Shown: piece by piece, positions 15,942-29,100 of the stretch | Numbering within the stretch: position 1 is the first letter of the stretch | How the letters are laid out: each line of letters starts with the position of its first letter | NCBI GenBank assembly: GCA_963700305.1 | Contig: CAVOXB010000019.1 | Span: forward strand, 62,001 to 126,000 | From: Desulfomonile sp963700305 | GTDB taxonomy: Bacteria; Desulfobacterota; Desulfomonilia; Desulfomonilales; Desulfomonilaceae | Reading direction: 5' to 3' | Length of the DNA: 64,000 bases | The notes under the pieces: generated by a model | Seen by the model: only the letters and a program-made list of their open reading frames with translations | Databases searched by the model: none | Told to the model about the DNA's origin: nothing | Translations under genes and position numbers: made by a program

Positions 15942-18900
15942 TCAGGCTGTGATTGCAAGGAGTTCGGCTCTCAGCACATCTACCTTTTTCTCCAGTTCAG
16001 CCACAACGTTTTGAGCCTGAGTAAGATCTCGATTCCTTCCCATAGTTTCAAGTGCCTGTGCAATAGCAGCCACGCTCTTTGACTCGAAATTGAGTACAGA
16101 GCCTTTCAGGCCATGAGCTGCCTTTTCCAGCTCGTCAGCGTCCTTGCTCGTTACTGCCTGTCGGATTCGATCAACAAGCTGAAGGCTATCGTCCATGAAG
16201 AGATCGACCAGCTCCCTGAGCAGATCCATATCCCCTCCAACCCTTTCAAGGAGGGCGTCTCGTTGGATAATACCCTCTCCCCGCTCAGTGTAAGGCTCTT
16301 GCTTCTCATCTTCTTTGTTAACCTGGAACAGATTGTCAATCGTTTCATACAGTTCCTGCATGTTGATCGGTTTGGAAACGTAACCGTCCATGCCAACTTC
16401 GAGACACTTTTCTCGGTCCCCTTTCATTGCGTGTGCCGTCATTGCCACGATTGGGATATGCGTTCCGGTTCCCTCTTCTTGATTTCTTATTATCGTCGTG
16501 GCTTCGAACCCGTCCATTACCGGCATCTGCACATCCATCATCACCAGATCGAAGCCCCCATGTTCCAGTGCTTCCAGAGCCTTCTTGCCATCCTCTGCAA
16601 CCGATACGCTGTGTCCCATCTTTTCAAGAAGTTTCGTCGCCAACTTTTGGTTGACCACGTTGTCCTCGACGAGAAGTATCCGAAGTCTCTTGCTGCTCTC
16701 CCGTATGGAGTGTCGAGTGACAAGAGACCTCTTGTCTGCCGTACCGGATGGCATCTGGAGCACCTTGGCTATGGTGAGAAACAATACGGACTGGCTGACC
16801 GGTTTGACTAGATATGCTGCCACACCTAAACTCTGGCACCTGGATGCGTCTCCTCTTTCACCCGCTGATGTCAACAGGATGATGGTCGGAGTCGAGATTT
16901 CAGGATGCTGATTTATGCTGTCTATAAGCTCAAAGCCGTCCATCTCCGGCATCATGCAATCGGTAAGCATCAAGCGAAACGGCGTTCCCTGCTTTTGAGC
17001 CTGCTGTAGGGCTTCCAGCGCCTCGAAGGCACTCTCTACGACTGTCGGCTTTGCCTTCCAATAGAGGAGGGTTTTCTCCAATATCCGCCTGTTCGTGAGA
17101 TTGTCGTCCACAACCAGCACGGATATTCCTTCAAGATTAATAGCCTGTTGAGGCAACCCTAGCTCTGAGGACCTTGGTTGAAGTTCAAAAGACATCGTGA
17201 AGTGGAATTGGCTCCCTCTGTCGGGTTCACTTTCGACCCACACTCGACCTCCCATCATCTTCACCAGCTGGCGAGTAATGGTGAGACCAAGCCCGGTACC
17301 TCCGTATTTCCTTGTCGTAGAGCCGTCTGCCTGCTCAAACGCTTCAAAGATTTTGAGCTGTTTTTCAATGGGGATTCCAATCCCTGTGTCTCGAACCGTG
17401 AAATGCAGCATGGCATGATCTTCGGTCTCGGACTCCAATTCCAAAAGAACCTCGACTTCCCCCTCTTGGGTGAACTTAATGGAATTTCCGACCAGATTTA
17501 CGAGAACCTGACGCAGCCGCCCCGGATCCCCAACTAGGGTATCAGGAACGTCAAAGGGAATATCATAGATCAGCTCCAATCCTTTCTTATGGGCCTGATT
17601 CGAGAGCATGGTCATGGTATCCGCTAAGGAATCTCTAAGGCTGAAACTCGTGTGCATCAGGTCGAGCTTTCCCGCCTCGATTTTTGAGAAATCCAGTATG
17701 TCCTCAATGAGTTTAAGAAGCGCATCAGCCGATACCTTTACCGTGTCAAGGTAGTCTCTCTGTTCCGCATTTAGCTCCGTGTTGAGCGCAAGTTCGGTCA
17801 TCCCCAGTATGCCGTTCATGGGAGTACGTATTTCATGGCTCATATTTGCCAGAAACTCACTCTTAGACCTGCTGGCCCTTTCGGCTACTTCCCGTGCTTC
17901 GACCAAAGCTGACACGTCGATCACGTTCAAGATGATCCCTTTGAATTGGTCGTCCTCGAATATAGGCTGAACTCGAAGAGACACATGCATGCCGAGGAGG
18001 TCCCGGTTGACTTCTTTGGGGTCTCGTGTTTCCCCTGCCTTGTACGCAGCCACCATCGCGTCGGACGGCTTCAGTTCTCTTCGGATTCCGGGTGAAATCC
18101 CCACATGTTCTTATTGACCATATCCTCCCGTCTTGAGACCGACTTTGCGGAGGAACCACCGGTTGACCTCAGTGACTATGCCGTCGGCATCTGCAACCAC
18201 AACCCCTTCATCCATACCTTCTATCATCGTGCGGAGTTTGTGCTCTTCCGCCTGAAGAGCCTTCTCCGCTTTCTTGCGCTCCGTCTTGTCCCTTGCGGTG
18301 GCCTGGAAACCTAAAATCTCTTCACCCTTTGTAATCAATTGGACATTCTGTCCGATCCATACCGTTTCCCCTGTTTTGGCCAGCAAGGGGAATTCATAGT
18401 AGGTATTGGGAATCTTTTTAATGAATTGCCTTCCGTAGAATTTCCCTGTTTCTTCCCTGTACGGGGAGAATCAAATCCGTGAAACGGCGACCCACGAGTT
18501 CCTTTTCCGAATAACCGGTAATCTTTGACGCTACTTGGTTTGCGAAGGTGAAGATGCCGCCGACGTCAGTCCGGTACACAATATCGTTTGAGATTTCAAC
18601 GAGGTCGCGATACCGCTCTTCGCTCTCCTTCAGGGACTTCTCGGCGGCAATCCGCTCCGCCTCACCACGTTCAAGTTTTCGTCTTCCGATAAAAAGTCCC
18701 ACGAGACCCACAAGAAACACCGCACCGTAAGACCAGACTAACGTCATTATCTGTTGATGTTCGTGGTATAGAAAGGGCTTCAGAGGTAACGAAACTTCTA
18801 CTCCCCCCAAAACTTCTCCTTCTTTGAAGCCCGTTTTCCCATGGCATTTGAGACAAGCCTTCTCAGCAATGTGAGGCCTCATCATTCGGAGGTAAGGTTC

Positions 18901-19398
18901 CTTTGAAATCTCAGTGACTTCCTTAACCTCCCGTTCACCACCAGCAAAGGCATCCAAGGCTCCCTTTTGCCATTCATCGGGAGCATTTCCTTCACGAAGA
19001 GGTCTGAGACTGGTAGTAGAACCTTTAACTCGATAGAGTTCGGGGAATTGTTCACGGACCTCACGGACCACGTGGAAACCAGGCATCAGGGTCAGGAGTC
19101 TGCCTGAAGGGGTTTTGATGTCACGGTCGGGGATATGTTCAAGAAGCGGATCAGGAGGATTTTTCTCATTAACAGGCACATAGACGCCCCCCTGAGAAGC
19201 AACCCAAAGACGAAACGCCTTTTCCTTGTCGAAATGAGTCTCTGCCACGTGGGACGCCAGCCTCTTGGTCTCTTCACGGTCCCTTTGAATTCCCCACAGG
19301 AGCAAACCAGCTATCGCAATTGTCCAGAAAAGGGTCAGACCCCAAAAGGACCTTCTCAGAGAGCGGGACGCGTTAGATTCAGATTCTCGTTCCTTCAT
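15942..19398 (-). CDS. c-heme (DUF3365) PAS hybrid histidine kinase with two receivers and Hpt (frameshifted)
   Basis: Membrane sensor kinase of about 1,150 residues split by three frameshifts (near 18463, 18130 and 18075). Order: membrane segment (about residues 20-37), periplasmic DUF3365 domain with CLKCH (182-186), a c-type heme site; second membrane segment; PAS (DLVEISNDIVYRTD); second PAS (IEGMDEGVVVADA); HisKA with FLANMSHEIRTPMNG; HATPase with DTGIGIP and GGTGLGL; receiver 1 (LTDCMMPEMDG), receiver 2 (MMDVQMPVMDG); and a C-terminal Hpt domain with AAHGLKGS. This is a full BarA/TodS-like relay in one chain. AAAGGTG before the ATG supports the start. The upstream gene encodes a paralogue with the same sensor. 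Heme implies redox or gas sensing; the signal is inferred. Confidence 0.85.
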
Positions 19399-19517
19399 GG
19401 TGCACCTTTTCTCTAGCCCGTTTCCATTTGTAACTAGCTACAACCACTGATGTTTCCTTCAATGACACATGTAATGTAATCACTTACCGGCAAAGTGGTC
19501 AAAGGCTCAATGGAGCA

Positions 19518-22500
19518 TCAGTTCTCATCCAGAGCCTTGCGAACGGTTTGAAGCAGGTGTCCCATTCCGTAGGGTTTCTTGACTGTCCCCCGAACAGTCT
19601 CGTGAGGAAAGTCGCCATGGTCTTCCGTATCCGAATGCCCACTGGATACGATTACCTTAACCTGTGGATCAATCTTTGAAAGTTCACGCAGGCAATCTTT
19701 GCCGCTCATCTCTGGCATAATCAGGTCAAGGATTACGAGAGCAATGTCACGTTGATGCTGCCGGTAAATGTCCAGCCCTTCTCTTCCGTTTCTCGCAGTC
19801 AAGACCCTGTAGCCCGATTTGGTTAGAATTCGCTCTCCAAGTTCTCTTACAAGATTCTCATCGTCCACGAGCAAGATCGTCTCAGTGCCGAGAGCGGGGA
19901 CATCTCTTGAACACCCCTGCTCAGACTGTGTTTCGGCTGCGAAACTCGGCAGGTAGATGTTGAACGTGGTTCCCTTGCCGCGTTCGCTCAAACACTCGAT
20001 GCAACCTCCGTGTTGCTGAACAATTCCTAAGACGACAGGTAGTCCGAGACCCGTTCCCTTTCGAAAGTCCCAACCTTTGGCGGTAAAGAATGGATCGAAC
20101 ATCCTGTCCTGAGTTTCCTGGTCCATTCCCCTGCCAGTATCTGAGATACTGAGCAGCACATAATCGCCCGGCGCAATTCCGGGATGACGGGCGCAGAAAT
20201 CACTTTCCAATTTGACGTTCGAGGTCGCCAGGGTAAGGAGTCCTCCGTCCGGCATGGCTTCCTTGGCATTGATAGCCAGATTCATCACAATCTGTTCCAT
20301 TTGGGGCGGGTCCGCATGAACAAGGTTCAGATCATCGGACACGCGCATCTCAATGCGGATCATCTTCGACAGCGTGCGAGACAAAAATTGTTCAGTGTTC
20401 CGGATTTGACTATTCAGATCTAACGGGACCGGGTTCGTTTCCGCTTTTCTACTGAACACCAGCAGCCTCTGGACCATCTCAGCCCCATTCCGGGCTGAGA
20501 GCACTATCTTCTGTAAATCGGCGTACGCCGGGTCTTTTTCGTCCCTGTCCAGGAGCAGCATCTCCGAGTATCCGAGGATGATGGTCAGCAAGTTATTGAA
20601 GTCGTGAGCGATGCCTCCTGTTAAAGTGCCGATGGCCTCCATCTTCTGGGCCTGAAAAAGCTGAGACCTCAGGGTTTCCTTTTCTTTTTCTGCGTGTACT
20701 CGGTCGGTAATATCCTGCGCTATCTCGACAACCCCCATCAATCTTCCGTGGGCATCAAGGATTGGTTCCCCCTTCTCGTCCCAGATACGCCCGTCTGGAG
20801 TGACGACGGCAGCATGTTCAGACTTCTTGGTTTTGAAAACCGCTACCGTTGGACATCCATCACAGGGTTTTTCCGGGTCACCCCAGAATTTGTGACATTT
20901 TTGACCGATCATGTGCGAGGGCAATTTTCCTACTGAATTTGCTGCGGTTTTGTTTACCCACAGCATTTCCAGATCCTCGTTGACAAATGCGATGTTGGCG
21001 GTAATTCCGTCCAAAATGGCTTGCTTTTGAGCTTCACTTACGCGTAACGCCTCGTCCGTTCTCTTGCGGTCGGTAATGTCGAGAGTAGTCCCGGTGATCC
21101 TGAGAGGTTTGCCGTTACTGTCGTGTTCAACGACCTTGCCCTTGGAAAGAATCCACTTCCATTCCCCTGTCTTGCTCTGAATTCTGTACTCAGCCTCGTA
21201 AGAAGAGCTAAGACCTTCAAGGTGTTCGTTTAGGGCTGAGGACACCAGAGGCCAATCATCCGGATGGATCATTCTTTTCCAGGTGCTAATTTCTGATTCG
21301 ATTTCTCCGGTTGCGTAGCCCAGCATTTCAAAGGTGCGGTGGTTCCAGACTGCCTTTCCGGTCTGAACATTCCAGTCCCACAGACCCAAGTCTCCTCCAG
21401 TGAGCGCTAGATCCAGCCGTTCGTGACTTTCTTTGAGAGCATTTTCGGCACGCTTGCGGTCGGTTATATCCTCCCCGGAACTCAGGGTGCCCAGGATTTG
21501 TCCGTCGTCATCGGTCAGGAGGGTGTTGTACCAGGCTATATAACGATCTTCACCACCTTCCGTGAGCACGGGGTTCTCAAAGTACCTAAGTGAGTGGATT
21601 TCCCCAGCGATTACCTGTGAGAATGCGCTCTTCATCCGTTCCCGGTCCGATTCCGGAAGAAAAGTGTCGAACCAGTTCCTGCCCACGAGGGTTTCAGGTT
21701 GACAACCCAGTACCTCAATGCCTTTCCTGTTAATAAGCGTAACATTCCCATCTCTATCAAGAGCAACGATAATGGTACCGGCGACATCCAGGTATTTTCT
21801 TGCCGTATCTCTCTCCTGTCGCAGCAGAGTTTCGAGTTGCCGACGCGCATCAATTTCCACCCTCAGTTGCTCATTGGCGTTGCCAAGTTCCGATGTACGC
21901 TCCTGAACCCTTGTCTCCAACTCTCGCCCCGCCTTTACAAGAGCATCCATCGCAGCGTCCCGCTCTTTCTCGTGTCGTTCCAGGCGTCCCATACCGATCA
22001 CGATCCCGACGAGACCAAGTATGAATATCGAGCCGAGCGAGATGATCTGTGTCGTGAGCTTCCGGCGCTCAATTGCCAAAAAGTCCTTCATGGGCAACGA
22101 AACGCTCACTCCACCTCGGACATCGCCCTCTTTATATCCTTGAAAAGCATGGCATTTCAGACATCCCTTTTCGGCTATCAAGGGCCTCATGAGCCTCAGA
22201 TGGGGTTCATCTCCTATCACGGTGAACTCTTGAACCTCTTTGCGACCCGCCTCGAATTCCTTGAGTGCTGCTTTTTCCCATTCATCGGGGGCTGTTTCGG
22301 GACGAAAGTTTTTTAGACTGGTTATATGCCCTTTGACTCCATACAGTTTTGCGAACTCCTCTTGGAGCTGACGCACCATGTACGCCGGATTCATGAGAGT
22401 AAGTCTTTTTCCTGAAGGCGTCTGTATGTCTCGTTCCGGAAGGTGCTCCAAATGAGGATTAGGAGGAGTCTTCTCATCAATGGGCACATAGACTCCGCCG

Positions 22501-22687
22501 TGAGAAGAGCCCCACAATCGAAAGGCCAAATCCTTGCTGAAATAGGCCCGTGCAACATTGCTCGCTACGGATGCCGTTTCCTGTCGGGTTTTCAGAATGT
22601 CCCACAGAAAGAACCCCAGAACAAGAGAATCCAGAGAGCGATCAGTGCGTAACGGGCAAGTCTGAGACGACTGATTCGCCCTGCCAT
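19518..22687 (-). CDS. c-heme (DUF3365) PAS hybrid histidine kinase with receiver (frameshifted)
   Basis: About 1,050 residues. The main frame runs from 22529. The first membrane segment is in another frame back to ATG at 22687 (MAGRISRLRLARY), with a shift near 22630. Order: membrane segment, DUF3365 with CLKCH (residues 123-127 of the main frame), membrane segment (ISLGSIFILGLVGIVIG), coiled coil, three PAS domains (the third holding CHKFWGDPEKPCDGC), HisKA with GGIAHDFNNLL, HATPase (NLAINAKEAM, SDTGRGMD, GTGLGLPVV) and a C-terminal receiver (VILDLIMPEM, KKPYG). It differs from the downstream paralogue in kinase type and in lacking Hpt, so the shared sensor has been attached to two different transmitters. 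Confidence 0.88.
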
Positions 22688-22787
22688 ATTAGCGTTTGCT
22701 GCCATGACGTAAAACTCTTTCTACCGGATGTAGCGAACCGTAACCGGCAATACGGTCAAGGTTTCAAATGCATAACCCTACACCGCC

Positions 22788-23206
22788 TTATGTAACGCGA
22801 GGCCCGATGTTGAACCGAGCAGCGATTTCCTGGACGGTTGCAAGCACTGTGGCCCTATCAATCGGCTTGGCAACCACAGCGTCTACACCGGACTCGGTAA
22901 TCTTCTCCTTTTCCAGTTCCTGACCGCCGTATCCCGTCAGCAGAATAAATGGAGGCTTGGAGACCCCTTTCTCCTGACAGATTGACCGAATGGCCTTGCC
23001 GACGTCCCAACCGTTCATTCCTGGCATGCCGAGATCGCTGATAACAAGATCCACAGATTCTTTATTGAAGATCGCAAGCCCTTCTTGGCCTGAAAGAGCC
23101 CTAAAACGGTATGACCCTCTTTCGCACATATTCTTTCGAGAAGAGAGGCGATGTTCACGTCATCGTCTATCACCAGAATGGTCAGATGGTCCCCAGAGGT
23201 ACTCAA
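22788..23206 (-). CDS. Receiver-only response regulator (frameshifted)
   Basis: About 139 residues. LTILVIDDDVN gives the acidic pocket; after a shift in a TTTT run near 23105 the frame continues LVISDLGMPGMNG (phospho-acceptor Asp) and VVAKPIDR (Lys). The TTG start overlaps the TGA of the upstream kinase, so kinase and regulator are translated together and probably form a pair: that kinase lacks a receiver of its own. Confidence 0.8.
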
Positions 23207-26059
23207 TTGACGACTGTTCTGTCTTCGCTGACCGGCTCCTGGGCCAGAGGCAGTCGGATCGTGAAGGTGGTACCCACTCCTACTTTGCTGTCTACGGATA
23301 TGCTGCCGCCGTGTCGTTTCACCAGTCCATGAGTCACGGCAAGCCCCATTCCTTTTCCTATGCCTACTCCCTTGCTGCTCCAGAATGGTTGGAAAACCTT
23401 TGGGAGGTCCTCTTCGGCTATTCCTGTCCCGGTGTCACGAACCGTGATGACCACTTCATCGGCTTCTCTATACGTCTTGACTTCTATGTCTCCACCCTGG
23501 GGCAAAGCTTCCGCAGCGTTTCTTATGAGATTGACGAGCACCTCGAAGATCTCATTCTCTTGCCCTTTCACCAGGCAACCGTCCTCCAGGTCCAGTTGCA
23601 GGTCGATCTTGATGCCCTTCTTCTCGGAGTCCGATTTCCATAAGGGCTCGGAAACTTCGGCTGCATTTCTTGCCGTGGTAGATACATCAAAGACATTGCT
23701 CTCGCCTTCCGTAACATCGGCACGCATATTCGCAAAGGTCTGAAGACGTTTGACCGTCTCAGCTCCAAGGGTCGCCGCCTGAAGCATCTTTTCCAAATTG
23801 GTTTTGACTTCGGGTCAGGTCTCCAGACTCCAGGTCAAAAAGAGACAAGCTTGTACTTGCCATGACGATCTGAAGAAGATTATTGAAGTGATGAGCAACA
23901 CCGGAGGAAAGGTCGGCTACCGACTTTAGGCGAGCGGCTTGGAGAGCGAGTTCTTCCGATCTCTTGCGCCCCGTAATGTCTTGGTGATGCCATAAGCGCC
24001 CAGATCGCTTTCCCATCGATAAAGAGGGGAATAAAATCTACAAGGTAGGTCTTGCCTCCACGCATGGCTATTTCTTCGCCTCTTACTGGGCGTTGCTGAG
24101 CAACGACTGCCTGAATACGAGCGACGGCTTCGGCAGGGCGGGCATAAGCGTCCTGGATTTTTTTAATCATTTCGGCTGCACCCAGACCACGCAAGTCTGA
24201 TGGCGGATCTTCCAGATCGAACAGATCGCAGAACGCTTGGTTGGCAAACTCGACCTGACCCTCATCGCTCACAAGCAGCACTGCGGCATAAAGACTAGAA
24301 AGAATTGTGTAGAAGCGCTGAAGAGTGTTTTCCAATTCCTCTTCCGCCCGTTTACGCTCTGTAATGTTCACTACCGCGGACCGGCTTTCAACAATCTTTC
24401 CGTCAGCATCCCGGAGCGCATTCACCGAGAGACTTATCCATATCGGCGACCCGTCCGCTTGTTGCATTTGAAGTTCTTCATTGGTTACCCGTTCCCCAGA
24501 GACGAACTTCTGAAAGACCTTTGCCGCATTCTCTTTACCTTCTTGACCATCCACATAGAGGTCAAAGACCCGTTTGCCTTCCAACATTTCTCTGGAATAG
24601 CCAAGCAATTTCTCGGCACCTCTATTGCACTTGATGATGAGCCCATCGGTACCCACGGAAAAATATGCGTTTGGAGCATTGTCTTGTACAAGTCCCAAAG
24701 ACGAGCCTCTGAATTTTGTAGATTTTCTTCTGTCCGCTTGCGGTCGGTGATGTCCTCAATCATCGCCAAGAAGTAAATCGCTTCTCCTTTTTCATCACGA
24801 ACGATAGATCCAGTCAGATTAATCCATAAGACTTCGCCATTCTTTTTTATGTAGCGTTTCTCCATCCTGTAAGACGGGATTTCGCCTCGCGACAATTTCT
24901 CGGCATTAGCTACATCCGCCTCAATGTCGTCCGGGTGGGTGATGTCAACGAACGTGAGTTTGGTGAGTTCATCCTCACTGTATCCTACCATTTCGCACAG
25001 TGTCCCATTGACAGCGACCAACCGATAATCGAGACCGACTATGGCAATCCCAAGGGGACCTTGTTCGAATAGTTTGCGAAAGCGTTCCTCGCTCTCTCGC
25101 AGAGCATGTTCCGCCACTTTGCGCTCTGTGATGTTCGATAAGACCGTTCTACACCGGCTCAATTCTCCACTCTCGACCTGTTCAGCCTCAGACTCCAGTT
25201 GAGCGTAGAATTGAGTGCCGTCTTCTCTTGACAGCTCGATTTCGCAGATTTGCTTGGATCGGGTCTCAAATACTTGTCGGAGATGCGTGAAGTAAGCGGA
25301 TTCGAACTCTTGACACACAAAGTGAGACAAGAACATCTTCGTCAATTTCTGTTTCTCTAAACCCAAGAGTCGGACCGCAGTGAGATTGGCTTCCACGATG
25401 AGCCCTTTCTCATTCAACGTTACGTATCCCACTGGGGCAAAGTCGTAGAGGTCTATGTACCTGTCCTTCAACCCTTCCAATTCGATCTGAGCTTGGCGCA
25501 AATCCTCATTCTGCATCTCCAGTTCGATCTGGTGGACTCTCAGACTCTCCTCGCTCTCCAGCAGCGCCGCCTCCGACAGTCTTCGACGTTCGCTCTCCCA
25601 TAAGAAAGCCATCGACGTCTCAACGACTTCTCTAAACCTGCACATGAGTTCATGGATATCAGCCGAATAAGCATTCTCCTTCTTATCCAGAATACATAGA
25701 GTCCCAAACACCTCTCCATCAGGCCATATGAGCGGATATCCCAAATACGAGATCATGCCCAACTGGATGTCCGGGTTGTGGTCCCACTTCGGGTCCTGAA
25801 GTGCGTCCGGGACAAGGAGCCTGTCCCTTCTTCTCATTACCTCCTCACAGTAAAGGCCCGTATTCAGAGGGGCCTTCTCGCCACGTTCGTAAGGATTGTC
25901 GTCCGCATGGGCGCTAACGAAGACCTCGATCTCTGATGAATGCACCTTCATGACCAGCGCTGCGGGTACCTGACACATCTTAGCGAGGATATCTGCCACT
26001 GCCTGCCATTGCATCAATACCGTCTCAGAGATTTCCGGCTTACTGAGTTCGGATTTCAT
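23203..26059 (-). CDS. GAF-PAS sensor histidine kinase (frameshifted)
   Basis: Soluble kinase of about 950 residues in four overlapping frame pieces (shifts near 24690, 23990 and 23810). Order: GAF-like domain (about residues 20-170, with GYPLIWPDGEVFGTLCILD), coiled coil (VHQIELEMQNEDLRQAQ), four PAS domains (DFAPVGYVTLN; LFEQGPLGIAIVG; NAPNAYFSVG; LYAAVLLVS), HisKA with SGVAHHFNNLL, and HATPase (LIRNAAEAL, RDTGTGI, GKGMGLAV). No membrane segment or receiver. The coiled coil plus first PAS is close in sequence to the N-terminus of the ten-PAS kinase upstream, suggesting shared origin. AAAGG lies before the ATG. Confidence 0.85.
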
Positions 26060-26177
26060 ATGGAATGCCTTTCAGGAATCCGACTATCCACGTGAATTTT
26101 CTTTTTGGCCTTGGTGTCCGGCACGGTGACGAGGAAAGGCCCAGCACCGGCAATACGGTCGAGGGTTCCCCTGACCG

Positions 26178-29100
26178 TCACGTTTCATCCAGGACCTTGC
26201 GAACGGCTCGGAGCATTTGCTTCATTTCATAAGGTTTCCTGACGGAGGCATTGGCCCCGCTGTCCAGTACCTCCTTGGTCTGTCCGCTTGCGGCAAATCC
26301 ACTTGCGACAATGATTTTGACCTGGGGTTCGATCTTTAGAAGCTCCTGAAGGCACTCCTTCCCACCCATCACCGGCATCATAAGATCGAGGATGACCAGA
26401 GAAATCTTGTCTTTTTGACTCTTGTACAAATCAAGAGCCTCTCTTCCGTCGGCTGCGGTTATCACCTTGTAGCCGGATTTCTCAAGAATTCTTTTCCCAA
26501 GGGCTCGTATGAACTCTTCGTCGTCCACCAGCAGAATCGTCTCTGTTCCAAATGCCGGCATTATTGCGGTTTTTGCAACGTCCGGGTTCATTTCCATTTC
26601 TACGGCTGGGAAATAAATTTTGAAGGTTGTGCCTTCACCTGGTTCGCTGTAACAGGTGATATAGCCGCCATGCTGCTTCACAAGGCCATAGACCGTCGCC
26701 AGCCCAAGACCGGTTCCTTCGCCGGTCTCTTTGGTCGTGAAAAAAGGCTCAAAGATATGGCTCAATGTCTCTTGATCCATACCGTGACCCGTATCTGAGA
26801 CGGAAAGCATCGTGTACTCGCCGGAAGTTGCGCCGAAATTCAACCTGGAATACTCTTCATCGAGTGTAACACGCTGAGTTTCAATGGTCAGCTTGCCTCC
26901 ATCCGCCATTGCATGACTGGCGTTTACCGCAAGGTTCAGGAGCATCTGTTCAATTTGAACGGGGTCGGCATTGACTCTGGGAATCTCACGACCCAAGTTC
27001 AGTTCGATGTCAATCATCTTCGGAATAGTTCGACCAAGCAGTTTCTTGATTTGCTTAACTTCGTGATTTAGATCCAAAGACTTAAGAGTTATGTCTGCTT
27101 TTCTGCCGAAAGCAAGTATGCTCCGTACCAGATCAGCGCCATTCCGTGCTGCCTGGTTTATCTTCTGAAGGTCTTGATACGACTGATCTCGTTCGTCTTT
27201 GCCTGAAAGTAGTAGCTCAGAGAATCCGAGAACTACGGTAAGTATGTTGTTAAAGTCGTGGGCTATGCCTCCAGCAAGAGTGCCGATTGATTCCATCTTC
27301 TGGGCCTGGAAAAGCTGAGCCCTTAAGCGATCTTGCTCCTGTTGCGCTTCTTTACGATCCGTGATGTCTATGGCAATTTGTAACTTCACTTCACGTCCAT
27401 CAGGCCACCGAATCATTCTATCCCTTGAGAGCAAGTCTCTCTCCAGTAATGGATTCTTATGCTCCCATTCGTACGGCTGCCCATTCAATTCCATTATGTT
27501 TTCGATACGGCAGTGCCCACAAGGGGTATCAAGCCCGGCTAAGCGCTCGTAGCAAATCCGTCCAACGAGTTTCTCCCCGTACAAATCCTCTGTGAATTTG
27601 TTTGCGTACAGGATTTCATAGGTCGTCGGGTCGATTACCGTAATGAATGCGTTCATGCTCTCAAAAATCGAAAGAAGCTGGTTCCTTTCAAATTCCAAGG
27701 CATCCTGAGCCCTTCGACGTTCCGTGACGTTAGTGAACACACAGTGGGTCCGATGAAATACTCCTTCTTCATCTTTTGCTATTCTTCCTTCAAAGGATGC
27801 CAGAATCACGGCTCCATCTTTGCGCCTCATCTCGAACACAAGCCCGTGGGTTTCTCCTCGTTCTTTAAACAGCGTAAACCTTTCCAGGAAAAGTTTGGGG
27901 CCTTCTCCTGCAAGAAAATCACCGAACCAGTGCCCGATCACTTCACTGCGATCATAGCCCAGCTCCGCAAGCCACGCGTTATTCACATCAAGGATGTTTC
28001 CCTCAGCATCGAGGGATTGGTATGGGCCTGGTGACTGCTCGTATAACAATCTGAACCGTTGTTCGCTCTCTCGCAGGAAATCTTCAGCCTGCTTCTTGTA
28101 GCTGATGTCCTGCACATGGGAAATAAAGTACAAAGGATTTCCCTGTCCATCTCTCACAAGAGAGCTGGTGACATTCCCCCAGACAACCCGCCCGTCTTTA
28201 CGAATGTAACGCTTTTCGAACTCGTCTCGATCAATCTCTCCTGCAAGTGCTCGCCCTATGAAACGTGCGCTCACATCCACATCTTCTGGATGGGTGACCG
28301 CCTTCACGTTCATGCTTTCCAGCTCTGACTTGCTGTAACCCCAGATGTTGCACATTTCCCGGTTTACCCGGCGTAGATTCCCCTTCGTGTCCACGATACA
28401 GACGCCGATGTTGGCATTCTCAAAGGCTTGCCGAAACCGTTCTTCACTTTCCCTCAAGTCTTCTTCAGCCTTCTTGCGTTCGGTGACGTCTCGGACAATA
28501 TGGACTAGCCCTAACATCTCGCCGTCTGAGGCGAATCTTGGTATCGCCGTTATCTCGACAAACATGCCCAAATGCGGCTCGTAAAGCTCGGACACTGCCT
28601 GCTGTCCTGTTTGAAGGCACTTGCAGCTCGGACACAATTCAGGAGGACAGTCTTTGCCGTGGTAGTATTGGTAACACTTGATCACATCCGTAGTCTCCAA
28701 ATTCGACAGTCCAAGGAGACGCTTTGCAGCCGTATTGTACTGAATGATGTTGAAATCCTTGTCATGAATCGTAATCGAATCGTTGATGCTGTTGAACGTA
28801 TCTTCCCAGTCATGTTTGGCTGCGAAAAGTGACTCTTCGGCTCGCTTGCGTGCCGTTATGTCGGAAATCACCCCTATGGTCGCCTCATAAACTCCGTCAG
28901 GCCCTCTCACCGCAGATACCGAAACGTCTGCCCATATGACTTCGCCGTCTTTCCTGACGTAGCGCTTCTCAAACCTATAGGCGTCCGTCTTTCCTTCTAC
29001 CATATTATGGTGCCTGTGCTTGGAATCCTCCACGTCCTCTGGGTGAGTTATGTCCAGGATCGTCATTTTCAACAGTTCATCTGCCGAGTAACCGAGCATT

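Noticed and set aside
16113..16811. 232-residue plus-strand ORF
   Set aside because: Shadow of receiver and Hpt domains of the minus-strand kinase.
18060..18470. Programmed frameshifting in the heme kinase
   Set aside because: Three shifts close together without slippery heptamer or shared structure, and similar breaks in unrelated genes; errors or decay are simpler.
22990..23643. 217-residue plus-strand ORF
   Set aside because: Antisense to the kinase ATPase domain and its coupled receiver.
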